DNA of 64,000 nt from Planobispora rosea (GTDB lineage: Bacteria > Actinomycetota > Actinomycetes > Streptosporangiales > Streptosporangiaceae): assembly GCF_014648175.1 (NCBI RefSeq), contig NZ_BMQP01000022.1, forward strand, positions 1 through 64,000, given 5' to 3'. Made by a program: the position numbers and the translations under genes. Position 1 is the stretch's first letter; each line of letters starts with the position of its first letter. The notes below the pieces were generated by a model, which saw only the letters and a list, made by a program, of their open reading frames with translations, was not told the DNA's origin and ran no database searches. Below are positions 37,568 through 45,700 of this stretch, piece after piece.

Positions 37568-37753
37568 ATGGCGAAGACTTCGCTCAAGGTCAAGGCTGCT
37601 CGCAAGGCCAAGTTCGAGGTCCGGGCCTACACCCGGTGCTCGCGCTGTGGTCGTCCCCGCGCCGTCTACCGGAAGTTCGGCCTGTGCCGCATCTGCTTCC
37701 GCGAGATGGCGCACCGGGGCGAGCTGCCCGGCATCACCAAGTCGAGCTGGTAG
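37568..37753 (+). CDS. rpsZ: 30S ribosomal protein S14 type Z
   Basis: Zinc-binding short S14 (rpsN type Z), 61 residues. The four zinc ligands Cys24, Cys27, Cys40 and Cys43 are present (TRCSRCGRP, LCRICF). Actinobacteria often hold a second zinc-free copy elsewhere for zinc starvation. Two bases after rplE. Confidence 0.97.
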   Translation: MAKTSLKVKAARKAKFEVRAYTRCSRCGRPRAVYRKFGLCRICFREMAHRGELPGITKSSW

Positions 37754-37758
37754 TCTCC

Positions 37759-37788
37759 GCGCGGGTCCGGAGTCTTCCGGACCCGCGC
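37759..37788 (+). terminator. Perfect 13-bp stem-loop between rpsZ and rpsH
   Basis: GCGCGGGTCCGGA (37759-37771) pairs exactly with 37776-37788 around GTCT, five bases after the rpsZ stop. It is stable enough to terminate or to protect 3' ends, yet it lies within the spc operon, so partial termination is likely. No T-run follows. Confidence 0.65.
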
Positions 37789-37895
37789 GCCGCCAGCCGC
37801 ACACGAGAAGTTGTATTCACCGGGCGTCGCCTGACGGCGCCCATGACCACACCGAAGGTCCCCTGGGGAAACCGCGGTGAGGAAGGCCACCGGCC

Positions 37896-38294
37896 ATGAC
37901 GATGACCGACCCGATCGCAGACATGCTGACGCGTCTGCGAAACGCGAACTCGGCTTACCACGACACCGTGGCGATGCCGTACTCGAAGATCAAGGCGCAC
38001 ATCGCCGAGATCCTCCAGCAGGAGGGTTACATCCAGGCCTGGAGCGTCGAGGACGCCAAGGTCGGAAAGAACCTCGTGGTGGAGCTCAAGTTCGGGCCGA
38101 GCCGTGAGCGGTCGCTCTCTGGCCTGCGCCGGGTTTCCAAGCCCGGTCTGCGGGTCTATGCGAAGAAGGACAACCTGCCCCGAGTCCTGGGCGGGCTGGG
38201 CGTCGCGATCATCTCGACGTCCGCCGGTCTCATGACCGACAAGCAGGCCGGCAAGCGTGGAGTGGGCGGGGAAGTCCTCGCCTACGTCTGGTAA
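37896..38294 (+). CDS. rpsH: 30S ribosomal protein S8
   Basis: S8, 132 residues, binds 16S helix 21. TMTDPIADMLTRLRNANSAY and GVAIISTSAGLMTDKQA are diagnostic. In E. coli S8 is the spc operon repressor. RBS GGTGAGGAAGG lies upstream of the ATG. Confidence 0.98.
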   Translation: MTMTDPIADMLTRLRNANSAYHDTVAMPYSKIKAHIAEILQQEGYIQAWSVEDAKVGKNLVVELKFGPSRERSLSGLRRVSKPGLRVYAKKDNLPRVLGGLGVAIISTSAGLMTDKQAGKRGVGGEVLAYVW

Positions 38295-38311
38295 GAGGGG
38301 AGTAGAACAGC

Positions 38312-38854
38312 ATGTCGCGAATCGGACGGCTGCCCATCCCCGTGCCGGGCGGTGTCGATGTCACCATCGACGGCCGGAATGTCACGGTCAAGGGCCCGAA
38401 GGGCACGCTTTCTCACACGGTCGCTGAGCCGATCGAGGTCGCCAAGGGCGAGGACGGTGCCGTCACCGTCACGCGTCCCAGCGACGAGAACAAGGTCCGT
38501 GCGCTGCACGGGCTGTCCCGCACCCTGATCGCCAACATGGTGACGGGTGTGACCCAGGGCTACACGAAGACCCTGGAGATCGTGGGTGTCGGTTACCGCG
38601 TGCAGGCCAAGGGCCCGACTCAGCTCGAGTTCGCCCTGGGCTTCAGCCACCCGGTGATCGTGGACGCCCCCGAGGGCGTCACCTTCCGCGTCGAGAAGCC
38701 GACCCTGTTCCACGTGGACGGCATCGACAAGCAGAAGGTCGGCGAGATCGCCGCGAACATCCGCAAGCTGCGCAAGCCCGACCCGTACAAGGGCAAGGGT
38801 GTGCGCTACCAGGGCGAGGTTGTCCGCCGCAAGGTCGGAAAGGCTGGTAAGTAG
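38312..38854 (+). CDS. rplF: 50S ribosomal protein L6
   Basis: L6, 180 residues, near the factor-binding site. SRIGRLPIPVPGGVDVTIDG and the C-terminal PDPYKGKGVRYQGEVVRRK are typical. Two bases separate it from rplR. Confidence 0.98.
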   Translation: MSRIGRLPIPVPGGVDVTIDGRNVTVKGPKGTLSHTVAEPIEVAKGEDGAVTVTRPSDENKVRALHGLSRTLIANMVTGVTQGYTKTLEIVGVGYRVQAKGPTQLEFALGFSHPVIVDAPEGVTFRVEKPTLFHVDGIDKQKVGEIAANIRKLRKPDPYKGKGVRYQGEVVRRKVGKAGK

Positions 38855-38856
38855 GC

Positions 38857-39240
38857 ATGGCTGGCAAGACTGCGTTCGGCAAGCACACGGCCGCCCGCGC
38901 CGTCTCGCGGGCCCGTCGCCACACCCGCGTCCGCAAGAAGGTGGTCGGCACGGCCGTGCGCCCGCGCATGGTCGTCAACCGCTCCGCGCGGCACCTCTTC
39001 GTGCAGATCGTGGACGACGCCCAGGGGCACACGCTGGTCAGCGCCTCCACCATGGAGAGCGCTCTGCGTACGGCCGATGGTGCCAAGACCGACAAGGCGA
39101 AGCAGGTCGGCGAGCTTCTCGCTCAGCGGGCCAAGGCCGCCGGGATCACCGCCGTCGTCTTCGACCGCGGTGGCAACCGCTACGCGGGCCGCATCGCGGC
39201 CCTGGCGGACAGCGCCCGCGAGGGCGGGCTGGAGTTCTGA
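38857..39240 (+). CDS. rplR: 50S ribosomal protein L18
   Basis: L18, 127 residues, 5S rRNA-binding protein. RMVVNRSARHLFVQIVDDAQG and VVFDRGGNRYAGRIAALADS are the conserved blocks. It ends 61 bases before rpsE. Confidence 0.98.
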   Translation: MAGKTAFGKHTAARAVSRARRHTRVRKKVVGTAVRPRMVVNRSARHLFVQIVDDAQGHTLVSASTMESALRTADGAKTDKAKQVGELLAQRAKAAGITAVVFDRGGNRYAGRIAALADSAREGGLEF

Positions 39241-39301
39241 TGACTCTGTCCCGAGGATCACAACTGATGGCCCGTCTTATGAATGAGAAGAGGAACCACT
39301 G

Positions 39302-39934
39302 ATGGCTGGAGCTCCGCGTCGCGGTGGCGCCGCCGGTGGCGAGCGGCGTGAGGGTCGTCGTGATGACCGCCGCGGTGGCAACGCTGACAAGGGCGTCTCG
39401 TACATCGAGCGCGTCGTGAAGATCAACCGAGTGGCCAAGGTCGTGAAGGGTGGTCGTCGCTTCAGCTTCACCGCCCTGGTCGTCGTCGGTGACGGCAACG
39501 GCCTGGTCGGCGTCGGCTACGGCAAGGCCAAGGAAGTCCCCGCGGCCATCGCCAAGGGCGTCGAAGAGGCCAAGAAGCACTTCTTCAAGGTGCCCCGCAT
39601 CCAGGGCACCATCCCGCACATCGTGCAGGGTGAAGAGGCCGCGGGTGTCGTCTTCCTCCGTCCGGCCTCGCCCGGTACCGGTGTCATCGCCGGTGGCCCG
39701 GTGCGCGCCGTTCTGGAGTGCGCCGGCATCCACGACGTTCTGTCCAAGTCGCTCGGCTCGGACAACCCGATCAACATCGTGCACGCCACGGTGGCCGCTC
39801 TGAAGGGCCTCAGCCGCCCCGAGGAGATCGCCGCCCGCCGCGGCCTGCCGATCGAGGACGTCGCCCCCAAGGCGATGCTCAAGGCTCGCGCCGAGGGTCT
39901 CGCCGAGGCCGCGGCGGCGAAGGCGGTGAGCTAG
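39302..39934 (+). CDS. rpsE: 30S ribosomal protein S5 with RG-rich N-terminus
   Basis: S5, 210 residues, proof-reading and mRNA-channel protein. The double-stranded RNA-binding part starts near residue 37 (VVKINRVAKVVKGGRRFSFT), preceded by an Arg/Gly/Asp-rich extension (RRGGAAGGERREGRRDDRRG). A short frame at 39268-39303 (MARLMNEKRNH) ends on the rpsE start (TGATG) and may couple translation; GAAGAGG serves as RBS. rpmD follows after 3 bases. Confidence 0.97.
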   Translation: MAGAPRRGGAAGGERREGRRDDRRGGNADKGVSYIERVVKINRVAKVVKGGRRFSFTALVVVGDGNGLVGVGYGKAKEVPAAIAKGVEEAKKHFFKVPRIQGTIPHIVQGEEAAGVVFLRPASPGTGVIAGGPVRAVLECAGIHDVLSKSLGSDNPINIVHATVAALKGLSRPEEIAARRGLPIEDVAPKAMLKARAEGLAEAAAAKAVS

Positions 39935-39937
39935 CCG

Positions 39938-40120
39938 ATGGCGCGTCTGAAGATCACCCAGGTCCGCTCGAAGATCGGTGGCAAGCAGAACCAGCGTGAC
40001 TCGCTGCGCTCGCTCGGTCTGAAGCGAATCGGTGACGTCGTCGTCAAGGAGGACCGCCCGGAGATCCGCGGCATGGTCTCCGTGGTGTCGCACCTCGTCA
40101 CCGTGGAAGAGGTCGACTAG
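39938..40120 (+). CDS. rpmD: 50S ribosomal protein L30
   Basis: L30, 60 residues, the compact bacterial form. RLKITQVRSKIGGKQNQRDS and GLKRIGDVVVKEDRPEIRGM are diagnostic. Tightly packed between rpsE and rplO (2 bases). Confidence 0.97.
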   Translation: MARLKITQVRSKIGGKQNQRDSLRSLGLKRIGDVVVKEDRPEIRGMVSVVSHLVTVEEVD

Positions 40121-40122
40121 AC

Positions 40123-40578
40123 ATGTCTGAGAACACTCCGCTCCGTCTCCACGACCTGCGTCCGGCTCCCGGCGCCAACAAGTCGAAGGTCCGCAAGGGC
40201 CGCGGCGAGGCGTCCAAGGGCAAGACCGCCGGCCGTGGCACCAAGGGCACGACGTCCCGGAGCAAGGTTCCCCTCGGCTTCGAGGGCGGCCAGGTCCCGC
40301 TCCAGCGTCGTCTGCCCAAGATGAAGGGCTTCTCCAACGCCGCGTTCAAGACGACCTACCAGGTCGTCAACCTGGACAAGCTCGGCGAGCTGTTCCCCGA
40401 GGGTGGCGACGTCACCGTCGAGACGATGGTCGCCAAGGGCGCGGTCCGCAAGAACCAGCTGGTGAAGGTCCTGGGAACCGGTGACATCTCCGTGGCGTTG
40501 AACGTGCAGGCGCACGCCTTCTCCGCCAGTGCCAAGGAGAAGATCACCGCTGCCGGGGGCTCCGTCTCCGAGCTGTAG
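40123..40578 (+). CDS. rplO: 50S ribosomal protein L15
   Basis: L15, 151 residues, a late-assembly protein with a basic N-terminal arm. LRLHDLRPAPGANKSKVRKG and the GFEGGQVPLQRRLPKMKGF block are typical. A strong terminator follows, so secY is not simply an extension of this transcript. Confidence 0.98.
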   Translation: MSENTPLRLHDLRPAPGANKSKVRKGRGEASKGKTAGRGTKGTTSRSKVPLGFEGGQVPLQRRLPKMKGFSNAAFKTTYQVVNLDKLGELFPEGGDVTVETMVAKGAVRKNQLVKVLGTGDISVALNVQAHAFSASAKEKITAAGGSVSEL

Positions 40579-40589
40579 GCATGACACGA

Positions 40590-40620
40590 GGCGCGAGAGC
40601 CCGCAATGGGCTCTCGCGCC
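40590..40620 (+). terminator. rplO terminator
   Basis: A perfect 13-bp stem, GGCGCGAGAGCCC (40590-40602) with its complement at 40608-40620 and loop GCAAT, lies 11 bases after rplO. It separates the spc ribosomal genes from secY-adk. Confidence 0.8.
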
Positions 40621-40628
40621 CGTGGTGC

Positions 40629-40662
40629 GTTAGAGTTCGCTGGACAGTGAGTGTCAACTCAC
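40629..40662. promoter_or_regulatory. secY leader: inverted repeat and possible promoters
   Basis: GTGAGT-GTCA-ACTCAC forms an inverted repeat at 40647-40662. On the + strand TAGAGT (40631-40636) is a possible -10 box for secY, without a clear -35. On the minus strand TTGACA (40657-40652) and TCTAAC (40634-40629) are spaced by 17 and would fire towards rplO. Neither is proven. Confidence 0.35.
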
Positions 40663-40753
40663 ATTCCACGGGCTCGTTGACTTGAGATAGCAAGATGGAC
40701 CACCCCCGCCCCATCGCTGACCGACCTCGCCTTTCAGGCGCGCAGGAGGGACC

Positions 40754-42070
40754 GTGCTGACCGCGTTTACCCGAGCGTTCCGTACGCCGGACCTGCGTAA
40801 GAAGCTGCTCTTCACTCTGGGCATCATCGCCCTGTTCCGTCTCGGTTCGGTGCTCCCCACTCCGGGTGTGCACACCGAGAACATCGCCCTGTGCCTCAAG
40901 GACGCGCAGGCAGGCAGTTCGAGCAACATCTACGGGATGGTGCAGCTGTTCAGCGGTGGCGCACTGCTGAAGCTGTCGGTGTTCGCGCTCGGCATCATGC
41001 CGTACATCACCGCGAGCATCATCCTCCAGCTGCTCGTCGTGGTCATTCCCCGTCTGGAAGCCCTCAAGAAGGAGGGCCAGGCCGGCCAATCGAAGATCAC
41101 GCAGTACACCCGTTACCTCACCGTCGGCCTGGCGATCCTGCAGTCGACCGCCTTCATCGCGCTGGCGCGCAGCGGGCAGCTCTTCCCCGGGTGCCGCCAG
41201 GACGTCCTGCTGGACAAGGACAACGTCTTCGCCATCATCACGATGGTGCTGACGATGACCGCCGGCACCGCCGTCGTCATGTGGCTGGGCGAGCTCATCA
41301 CCGACCGCGGCGTCGGCAACGGCATGTCCATCCTGATCTTCACGCAGGTCATCGCGGTCTTCCCGGCCGAGCTCCTGCGCATCGCCCAGACCAAGGGCAG
41401 TTTCGTCTTCGCCGTGGTGATGGCCGTGGGTATCGCGATGATCGCCCTGGTCGTCATGGTCGAGCAGGCGCAGCGCCGCATCCCGGTGCAGTACGCCAAG
41501 CGCATGGTCGGCCGCCGGATGTACGGCGGGACGTCCACCTACATCCCCCTGAAGGTGAACCAGGCCGGCATCATCCCGGTCATCTTCGCCTCTTCGCTGC
41601 TCTACCTCCCGCAGCTGGTCACCACGCTCTTCAGCAACACGCAGGAAGAGCCGAACGCGATCGTGCAGTGGATCAACCAGAACATGGTCACCGGCGACAC
41701 CCCCGCGTACATGATCACGTTCTTCCTGCTGATCGTGTTCTTCACCTACTTCTACGTGTCGATTACCTTCAACCCCGTTGAGGTCGCCGACAACATGAAG
41801 AAGTACGGTGGTTTCATCCCGGGTATCCGCCCGGGGCGCCCCACGGCCGAGTACCTCAGCTACGTACTCTCGCGTCTGACGGCTCCCGGATCGCTCTATT
41901 TGGGCCTGATCTCCATGGTGCCGATCGTCGCGCTGGCACTCGTCGGGGCGAGTCAGAACTTCCCGTTCGGAGGGACGAGCATTCTGATCATGGTGGGTGT
42001 CGGTCTTGACACCGTGAAGCAGATCGAGAGCCAGCTCCAGCAGCGCAACTACGAAGGTTTCCTGAAGTAG
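40754..42070 (+). CDS. secY: Sec translocon subunit SecY
   Basis: Protein-conducting channel, 438 residues, ten transmembrane helices. Conserved features are the N-terminal RKKLLFTLGIIALFRLGS, the periplasmic/plug region FSGGALLKLSVFALGIMPYI, the cytosolic loop VEQAQRRIPVQYAKRM and the C5 loop PGIRPGRPTAEYL with its arginine for SecA. GTG start with AGGAGGGA. Its stop overlaps the adk GTG by one base. Confidence 0.98.
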   Translation: MLTAFTRAFRTPDLRKKLLFTLGIIALFRLGSVLPTPGVHTENIALCLKDAQAGSSSNIYGMVQLFSGGALLKLSVFALGIMPYITASIILQLLVVVIPRLEALKKEGQAGQSKITQYTRYLTVGLAILQSTAFIALARSGQLFPGCRQDVLLDKDNVFAIITMVLTMTAGTAVVMWLGELITDRGVGNGMSILIFTQVIAVFPAELLRIAQTKGSFVFAVVMAVGIAMIALVVMVEQAQRRIPVQYAKRMVGRRMYGGTSTYIPLKVNQAGIIPVIFASSLLYLPQLVTTLFSNTQEEPNAIVQWINQNMVTGDTPAYMITFFLLIVFFTYFYVSITFNPVEVADNMKKYGGFIPGIRPGRPTAEYLSYVLSRLTAPGSLYLGLISMVPIVALALVGASQNFPFGGTSILIMVGVGLDTVKQIESQLQQRNYEGFLK

Positions 42071-42720
42071 TGCGTCTCGTCCTGGTGGGGCCCCCCGGAG
42101 CGGGTAAGGGGACGCAGGCCCAGTACATCGCATCGAACCTGTCCATCCCGAAAATCTCGACAGGTGACATCTTCCGTGCCAACGTCTCGGGCGGTACGGA
42201 GCTCGGCAAGCTTGCCAAGGAATACATGGACCGAGGCGACCTCGTGCCCGACGAGGTCACCATCGCCATGGTCCGTGACCGCCTCTCCGAGGACGACGCG
42301 CAGGACGGCTTCCTGCTCGACGGCTTCCCCAGGAACGTGCCCCAGGCCGAGATCCTGAAGAAGATGCTCGCGGAGTTCGGCGTCGCCCTGGACATCGTCC
42401 TGGAGCTCGTGGTCGACGAGGACGAGGTGGTCCGCCGCCTCGCCGGTCGCCGGACCTGCAGCCAGTGCGGCCGCATCTGGCACGTCGACTTCGACGACAA
42501 GAAGGACGACGTCTGCGACGCCTGCGGCGGCAGCCTCTACCAGCGGGATGATGACAAGGAGGAGACCGTCCGGCGCCGGCTGGAGGTCTACCAGGAGCAG
42601 ACCGCTCCGCTCATCACCTTCTACGCGGACGAGGAGATCCTGGTCGGCGTGGACGCGGCGGGTCCGGTGGAAGAGGTCACCGGTCGCGCGATGGAGGCCC
42701 TGGCGCCCTATATCGGCTAG
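42070..42720 (+). CDS. adk: Adenylate kinase, zinc-LID type
   Basis: Interconverts AMP + ATP and 2 ADP; 216 residues. P-loop GPPGAGKGTQ lies near the N-terminus. The LID carries Cys130, Cys133, Cys149 and Cys152 (CSQC and CDAC), a structural zinc site of long-type kinases. secY and adk are translationally coupled, as in many bacteria. Confidence 0.97.
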   Translation: MRLVLVGPPGAGKGTQAQYIASNLSIPKISTGDIFRANVSGGTELGKLAKEYMDRGDLVPDEVTIAMVRDRLSEDDAQDGFLLDGFPRNVPQAEILKKMLAEFGVALDIVLELVVDEDEVVRRLAGRRTCSQCGRIWHVDFDDKKDDVCDACGGSLYQRDDDKEETVRRRLEVYQEQTAPLITFYADEEILVGVDAAGPVEEVTGRAMEALAPYIG

Positions 42721-42740
42721 CGGCCCGGCGAACTTCACCG

Positions 42741-42776
42741 GCACGCCACCCATGGGTTCCCTCATGGGTGGCGTGC
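42741..42776 (+). terminator. adk terminator
   Basis: A perfect 14-bp stem, GCACGCCACCCATG (42741-42754) with its complement at 42763-42776 and an 8-base loop, lies 20 bases after adk. It should end the secY-adk message. Confidence 0.8.
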
Positions 42777-42798
42777 TGTCGTTGGGGCAGGTACTGCG

Positions 42799-42819
42799 GC
42801 ACAATCAGGGGAATTGTGC
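42799..42819. promoter_or_regulatory. Inverted repeat upstream of map
   Basis: GCACAAT-CAGGGGA-ATTGTGC is a 7-bp inverted repeat with a 7-base centre, 36 bases before the map start and between the adk terminator and map. It has the look of an operator or a short 5' hairpin. I cannot fix a promoter here. Confidence 0.4.
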
Positions 42820-42854
42820 TTAAAGTCGCCCATTTATCACCCGGGGGTGTGGAC

Positions 42855-43682
42855 GTGTTCAAGAAGAAGCGGCACGGGATTCAAGTCAAGACGCCCGAGC
42901 AGCTGGAGAAGATGCGGGCCGCGGGCCTGGTGGTCGGCCGGACGCTGCAGCTGCTCCGGGAGAGCGTGCAGCCCGGCATGACCCCGCTGGACCTCGACGC
43001 GATCGCGGAGAAGGCCATCAGGGACGAGGGCGCCATCCCCTCCTTCAAGGGGTACCAGGGCTTCCCCGCCACGATCTGCGCGTCCGTCAACGACGAGGTC
43101 GTCCACGGCATCCCGAGCGACCGGCGTGCGCTGCGTGAGGGTGACGTCATCTCCATCGACTGCGGCGCGATCCTCGACGGCTGGCACGGAGACTCGGCGA
43201 TCACCGTCCCGGTCGGCGAGGTGGATCCCGCGCTGACCGAGCTGATGCGGGTCACCGAGGAGGCCATGTGGCGCGGGATCGCCGCGCTCACGGTGGGCCG
43301 CCACCTGTCCGACATCGGCTACGAGGTGGAGAGGTACATCCGTGCCCAGGGGCGCTACGGCATCCCGAAGGAGTACGGCGGACACGGCATCGGCACCGAG
43401 ATGCACATGGATCCCTGGGTCGCCAACTACGGCAAGCCCGGAAAGGGGCCGCAGTTCGAGCCGGGCATGTGCTTCGCGATCGAGCCGATGGTCAACCTGG
43501 GCACCGACCGCACCAAGGTGCTGGCCGACGACTGGACGGTCGTCACGATCGACGGAAAGGCCTCCGCGCACTTCGAACACAGCGTCGCCGTGACACATAA
43601 TGGACCGTGGGTCCTGACCGCTCTTGACGGGGGGAAAGAGCGGCTTGCCGACCTGCTGGGTGACGGTGCGAGCCGGGAGTGA
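42855..43682 (+). CDS. map: Type I methionine aminopeptidase
   Basis: Removes N-terminal Met from nascent proteins; 275 residues. The five metal ligands are visible: Asp102, Asp113, His177, Glu210 and Glu241 (in SIDCGAILDG, HGDSA, GGHGIG, FAIEPM and HFEHS). GTG 42855 is chosen because GGGGG at 42843-42847 is well spaced; GTG 42849 in the same frame is possible. The N-terminus (FKKKRHGIQVKTPEQLEKM) has a short basic extension. It often lies between adk and infA in actinobacteria. Confidence 0.96.
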   Translation: MFKKKRHGIQVKTPEQLEKMRAAGLVVGRTLQLLRESVQPGMTPLDLDAIAEKAIRDEGAIPSFKGYQGFPATICASVNDEVVHGIPSDRRALREGDVISIDCGAILDGWHGDSAITVPVGEVDPALTELMRVTEEAMWRGIAALTVGRHLSDIGYEVERYIRAQGRYGIPKEYGGHGIGTEMHMDPWVANYGKPGKGPQFEPGMCFAIEPMVNLGTDRTKVLADDWTVVTIDGKASAHFEHSVAVTHNGPWVLTALDGGKERLADLLGDGASRE

Positions 43683-43703
43683 CCGGCCCGCTGCGGTGAG
43701 CGG

Positions 43704-44159
43704 ATGTGGGTGACGATGGCGGCGAGTCCAGATATGCGAGCGTCCGACGGAGACAGGGACAAGGTCGCCTCGGTGCTGCGTGAGCACTACGCGCAGGGGC
43801 GCCTGACCGTCGAGGAGTTCGACGAGCGGCTGGAGCGGCTCTACTCGAGCAGGACGTACGGCGAGCTCGCCACCCTCACCTCCGACCTGCCGGGTGTGGA
43901 CCTGCGCAGCCTCCCCGACGCCGCGGAGGAGCGGAGCAAGAAGGAGCTCGCGGAGCGCAAGAAGCGCAAGGACCTGATCGATCACTGGTCCTTCTGGGCG
44001 GTGGCCAGCGCGATCAACTGGGTGATCTGGTTCATCATCGGAGCGGCGGACGGCTTCGACTTCCCGTACCCCTGGCCGCTGTGGGTGATGGGCCCGTGGG
44101 GGGCGGTTCTGCTGGTCGGCACCATCGCGACGAAGATGGGCTGGGACGAGAAATCGTAA
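43704..44159 (+). CDS. DUF1707-domain membrane protein
   Basis: Small membrane protein of 151 residues. Residues ~11-65 form a DUF1707 domain: MRASDGDRDKVASVLREHY, GRLTVEEFDERLERLYSSRT and LPGV are the usual blocks. A charged linker (EERSKKELAERKKRKD) leads to two hydrophobic segments (about 95-112 and 122-140), a short membrane hairpin. Function is unknown; the family is abundant in actinobacteria and often linked with envelope genes. Several in-frame starts (43704, 43716, 43734) are possible; ATG 43734 would begin right at the domain. Confidence 0.8.
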   Translation: MWVTMAASPDMRASDGDRDKVASVLREHYAQGRLTVEEFDERLERLYSSRTYGELATLTSDLPGVDLRSLPDAAEERSKKELAERKKRKDLIDHWSFWAVASAINWVIWFIIGAADGFDFPYPWPLWVMGPWGAVLLVGTIATKMGWDEKS

Positions 44160-44269
44160 TAGTGCACGCTCGGGGGTAAGTGTGCATTCCTCCGCAGAAA
44201 GGCAGCTTGAATCTTCCTAACGTGAGCGGTGTCCGAACAGCAGGACCCCTTCACAGGAGGAAGCAGCAA

Positions 44270-44746
44270 ATGAGCAAGATCCGTACCGCTCTCGTCGGCA
44301 CCGCTCTCGCCGGCGCCCTGGCCGCCGGTCTGGCCGCCACGCCGGCCCAGGCCGCCACCGTGACCGCGACCGCCGACAGCTCCGCCGCCCAGCAGGCGCA
44401 GGCCCCGAAGAAGCACTTCTTCGGCCCGTACTACTCGAAGTACGGCAAGGGTGAGAGCTTCGGCAAGCGGTCCTACTTCAAGGGCTACTGGTACAAGAAG
44501 GACGGGCGTTACTGGTTCTTCGGCGACCTGGTCGACCGTGACCGCGACAACGACTACAGCTACGTGTGGTTCCGCTGGCACGACAAGTTCGGTCACCACA
44601 CCAAGTACTACAAGACCAAGGGCTTCCGTCACTTCGACAAGTTCGGCGGCTTCAAGAAGAGCAACGGCTTCGACGACTTCAAGATCCGCGTCTGCGAGGG
44701 CGACAGCCGCTTCGACGACTGCGGTAACTGGGGCGACGCCTTCTAA
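44270..44746 (+). CDS. Small secreted aromatic/basic protein
   Basis: I do not recognise the family. The 158-residue product has a clear Sec signal peptide (TALVGTALAGALAAGLAA, cleavage after AQA near residue 28). The mature part is rich in Lys, Phe, Tyr, Trp, His, Asp and Gly, with repeated FGK/YFK-like motifs (SFGKRSYFKGYWYKK, FDKFGGFKK). Two cysteines near the end (CEGDSRFDDC) may form a disulphide. RBS AGGAGG (44255-44260) fixes the start; an upstream in-frame GTG at 44180 would spoil the signal peptide. A strong terminator follows. It may be an extracellular structural or binding protein, but that is a guess. Confidence 0.8.
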   Translation: MSKIRTALVGTALAGALAAGLAATPAQAATVTATADSSAAQQAQAPKKHFFGPYYSKYGKGESFGKRSYFKGYWYKKDGRYWFFGDLVDRDRDNDYSYVWFRWHDKFGHHTKYYKTKGFRHFDKFGGFKKSNGFDDFKIRVCEGDSRFDDCGNWGDAF

Positions 44747-44761
44747 ACCCGATATGCCGGA

Positions 44762-44842
44762 CCTCCGCTGAGGCGGAGGGACGGTCCACGGGGGGAAGCC
44801 GACTTCGAAGAGCCCGCCGGTGACCAGGTCACCGGCGGGCTC
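44762..44842. terminator. Double stem-loop after the secreted protein
   Basis: CCTCCGC/GCGGAGG (44762-44779) is followed by a much stronger hairpin, GAGCCCGCCGGTGAC (44810-44824) with its exact complement at 44828-44842. It insulates infA from the gene before it. Confidence 0.75.
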
Positions 44843-45123
44843 TCCGGTTGCCCGGCGCCGGACGGCTCGCCGATCGGGGCAGGGGAATCGGTCGGCGCGC
44901 CGCGCGCCCATCCACGGACGGGGGGTATCCTGGATTGTGGGTGTGCCAAGGTACCGGCCGTCTGTTTCGCATTTCATCGCTCGGTGCCGTACACTCCTTC
45001 TTCGGTTCACTATGACCATTGCGCCTTTGCGGTGTCGCTACCGCCGCTCTCACGTAAGGCGCATGGTCGCGGCTGCTTAGTGTGCCGAAGCCTCAGACGA
45101 CCGATCAGTGAAACGCGAGGGAC
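44843..45123 (+). other. infA upstream region
   Basis: No gene is supported. TATCCT (44926-44931) and TACACT (44990-44995) are possible -10 boxes, but neither has a good -35 at 17 bases. The infA-rpmJ-rpsM group must be transcribed from somewhere here, since the terminator at 44810-44842 closes the upstream unit. Confidence 0.4.
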
Positions 45124-45345
45124 ATGGCCAAGAAGGACGGCGCCATCGAGATCGAGGGCACTGTGGTTGAGTCGCTCCCGAACGCGATGTTCCGGGTGCA
45201 GCTCGACAACGGCCATAAGGTCCTGGCCCACATCAGCGGGCGGATGCGCATGCACTACATCCGCATCCTTCCCGACGACCGGGTTGTCGTCGAACTGAGC
45301 CCCTACGACCTGAGTCGTGGGCGGATCGTCTACCGATACAAGTAA
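45124..45345 (+). CDS. infA: Translation initiation factor IF-1
   Basis: IF-1, 73 residues, an OB-fold protein that occupies the 30S A site. KKDGAIEIEGTVVESLPNAM and LSPYDLSRGRIVYRYK are textbook sequence. RBS GCGAGGGA. rpmJ follows 24 bases later. Confidence 0.98.
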   Translation: MAKKDGAIEIEGTVVESLPNAMFRVQLDNGHKVLAHISGRMRMHYIRILPDDRVVVELSPYDLSRGRIVYRYK

Positions 45346-45369
45346 GCGTCTGAGGGACGACTAAGGACT

Positions 45370-45483
45370 ATGAAGGTCAAGCCGAGCGTCAAGAAGATCT
45401 GCGACAAGTGCAAGGTGATCCGCCGGCACGGTCGCGTCATGGTGATCTGCGACAACCTGCGCCACAAGCAGCGTCAGGGCTAG
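45370..45483 (+). CDS. rpmJ: 50S ribosomal protein L36, zinc form
   Basis: L36, only 37 residues, with the zinc ligands Cys11, Cys14, Cys27 and His32 (MKVKPSVKKICDKCKVIRR...). It sits in the expected infA-rpmJ-rpsM order. This is the zinc-containing version; many actinobacteria also hold a zinc-free paralogue. Confidence 0.97.
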   Translation: MKVKPSVKKICDKCKVIRRHGRVMVICDNLRHKQRQG

Positions 45484-45700
45484 TCGCAGGAATCCGGTCT
45501 TACACAGAGTCCGCTCCACGAGGCGGGCTCGATCCATGTGAGGCCGCAGCACAGTAATCGCGTTCCACACCCGCGCAGGCGGCCCCGCAGGGCCGTACCC
45601 CGCGGGAGACCCCCGGTCGGAGGCCGGGGCCCTCACCCCGGGCATGGGGAGGGGCAGTGAAGCGCAGGACCTCCGCCACAACGAAGGAGAATGCCCGACC

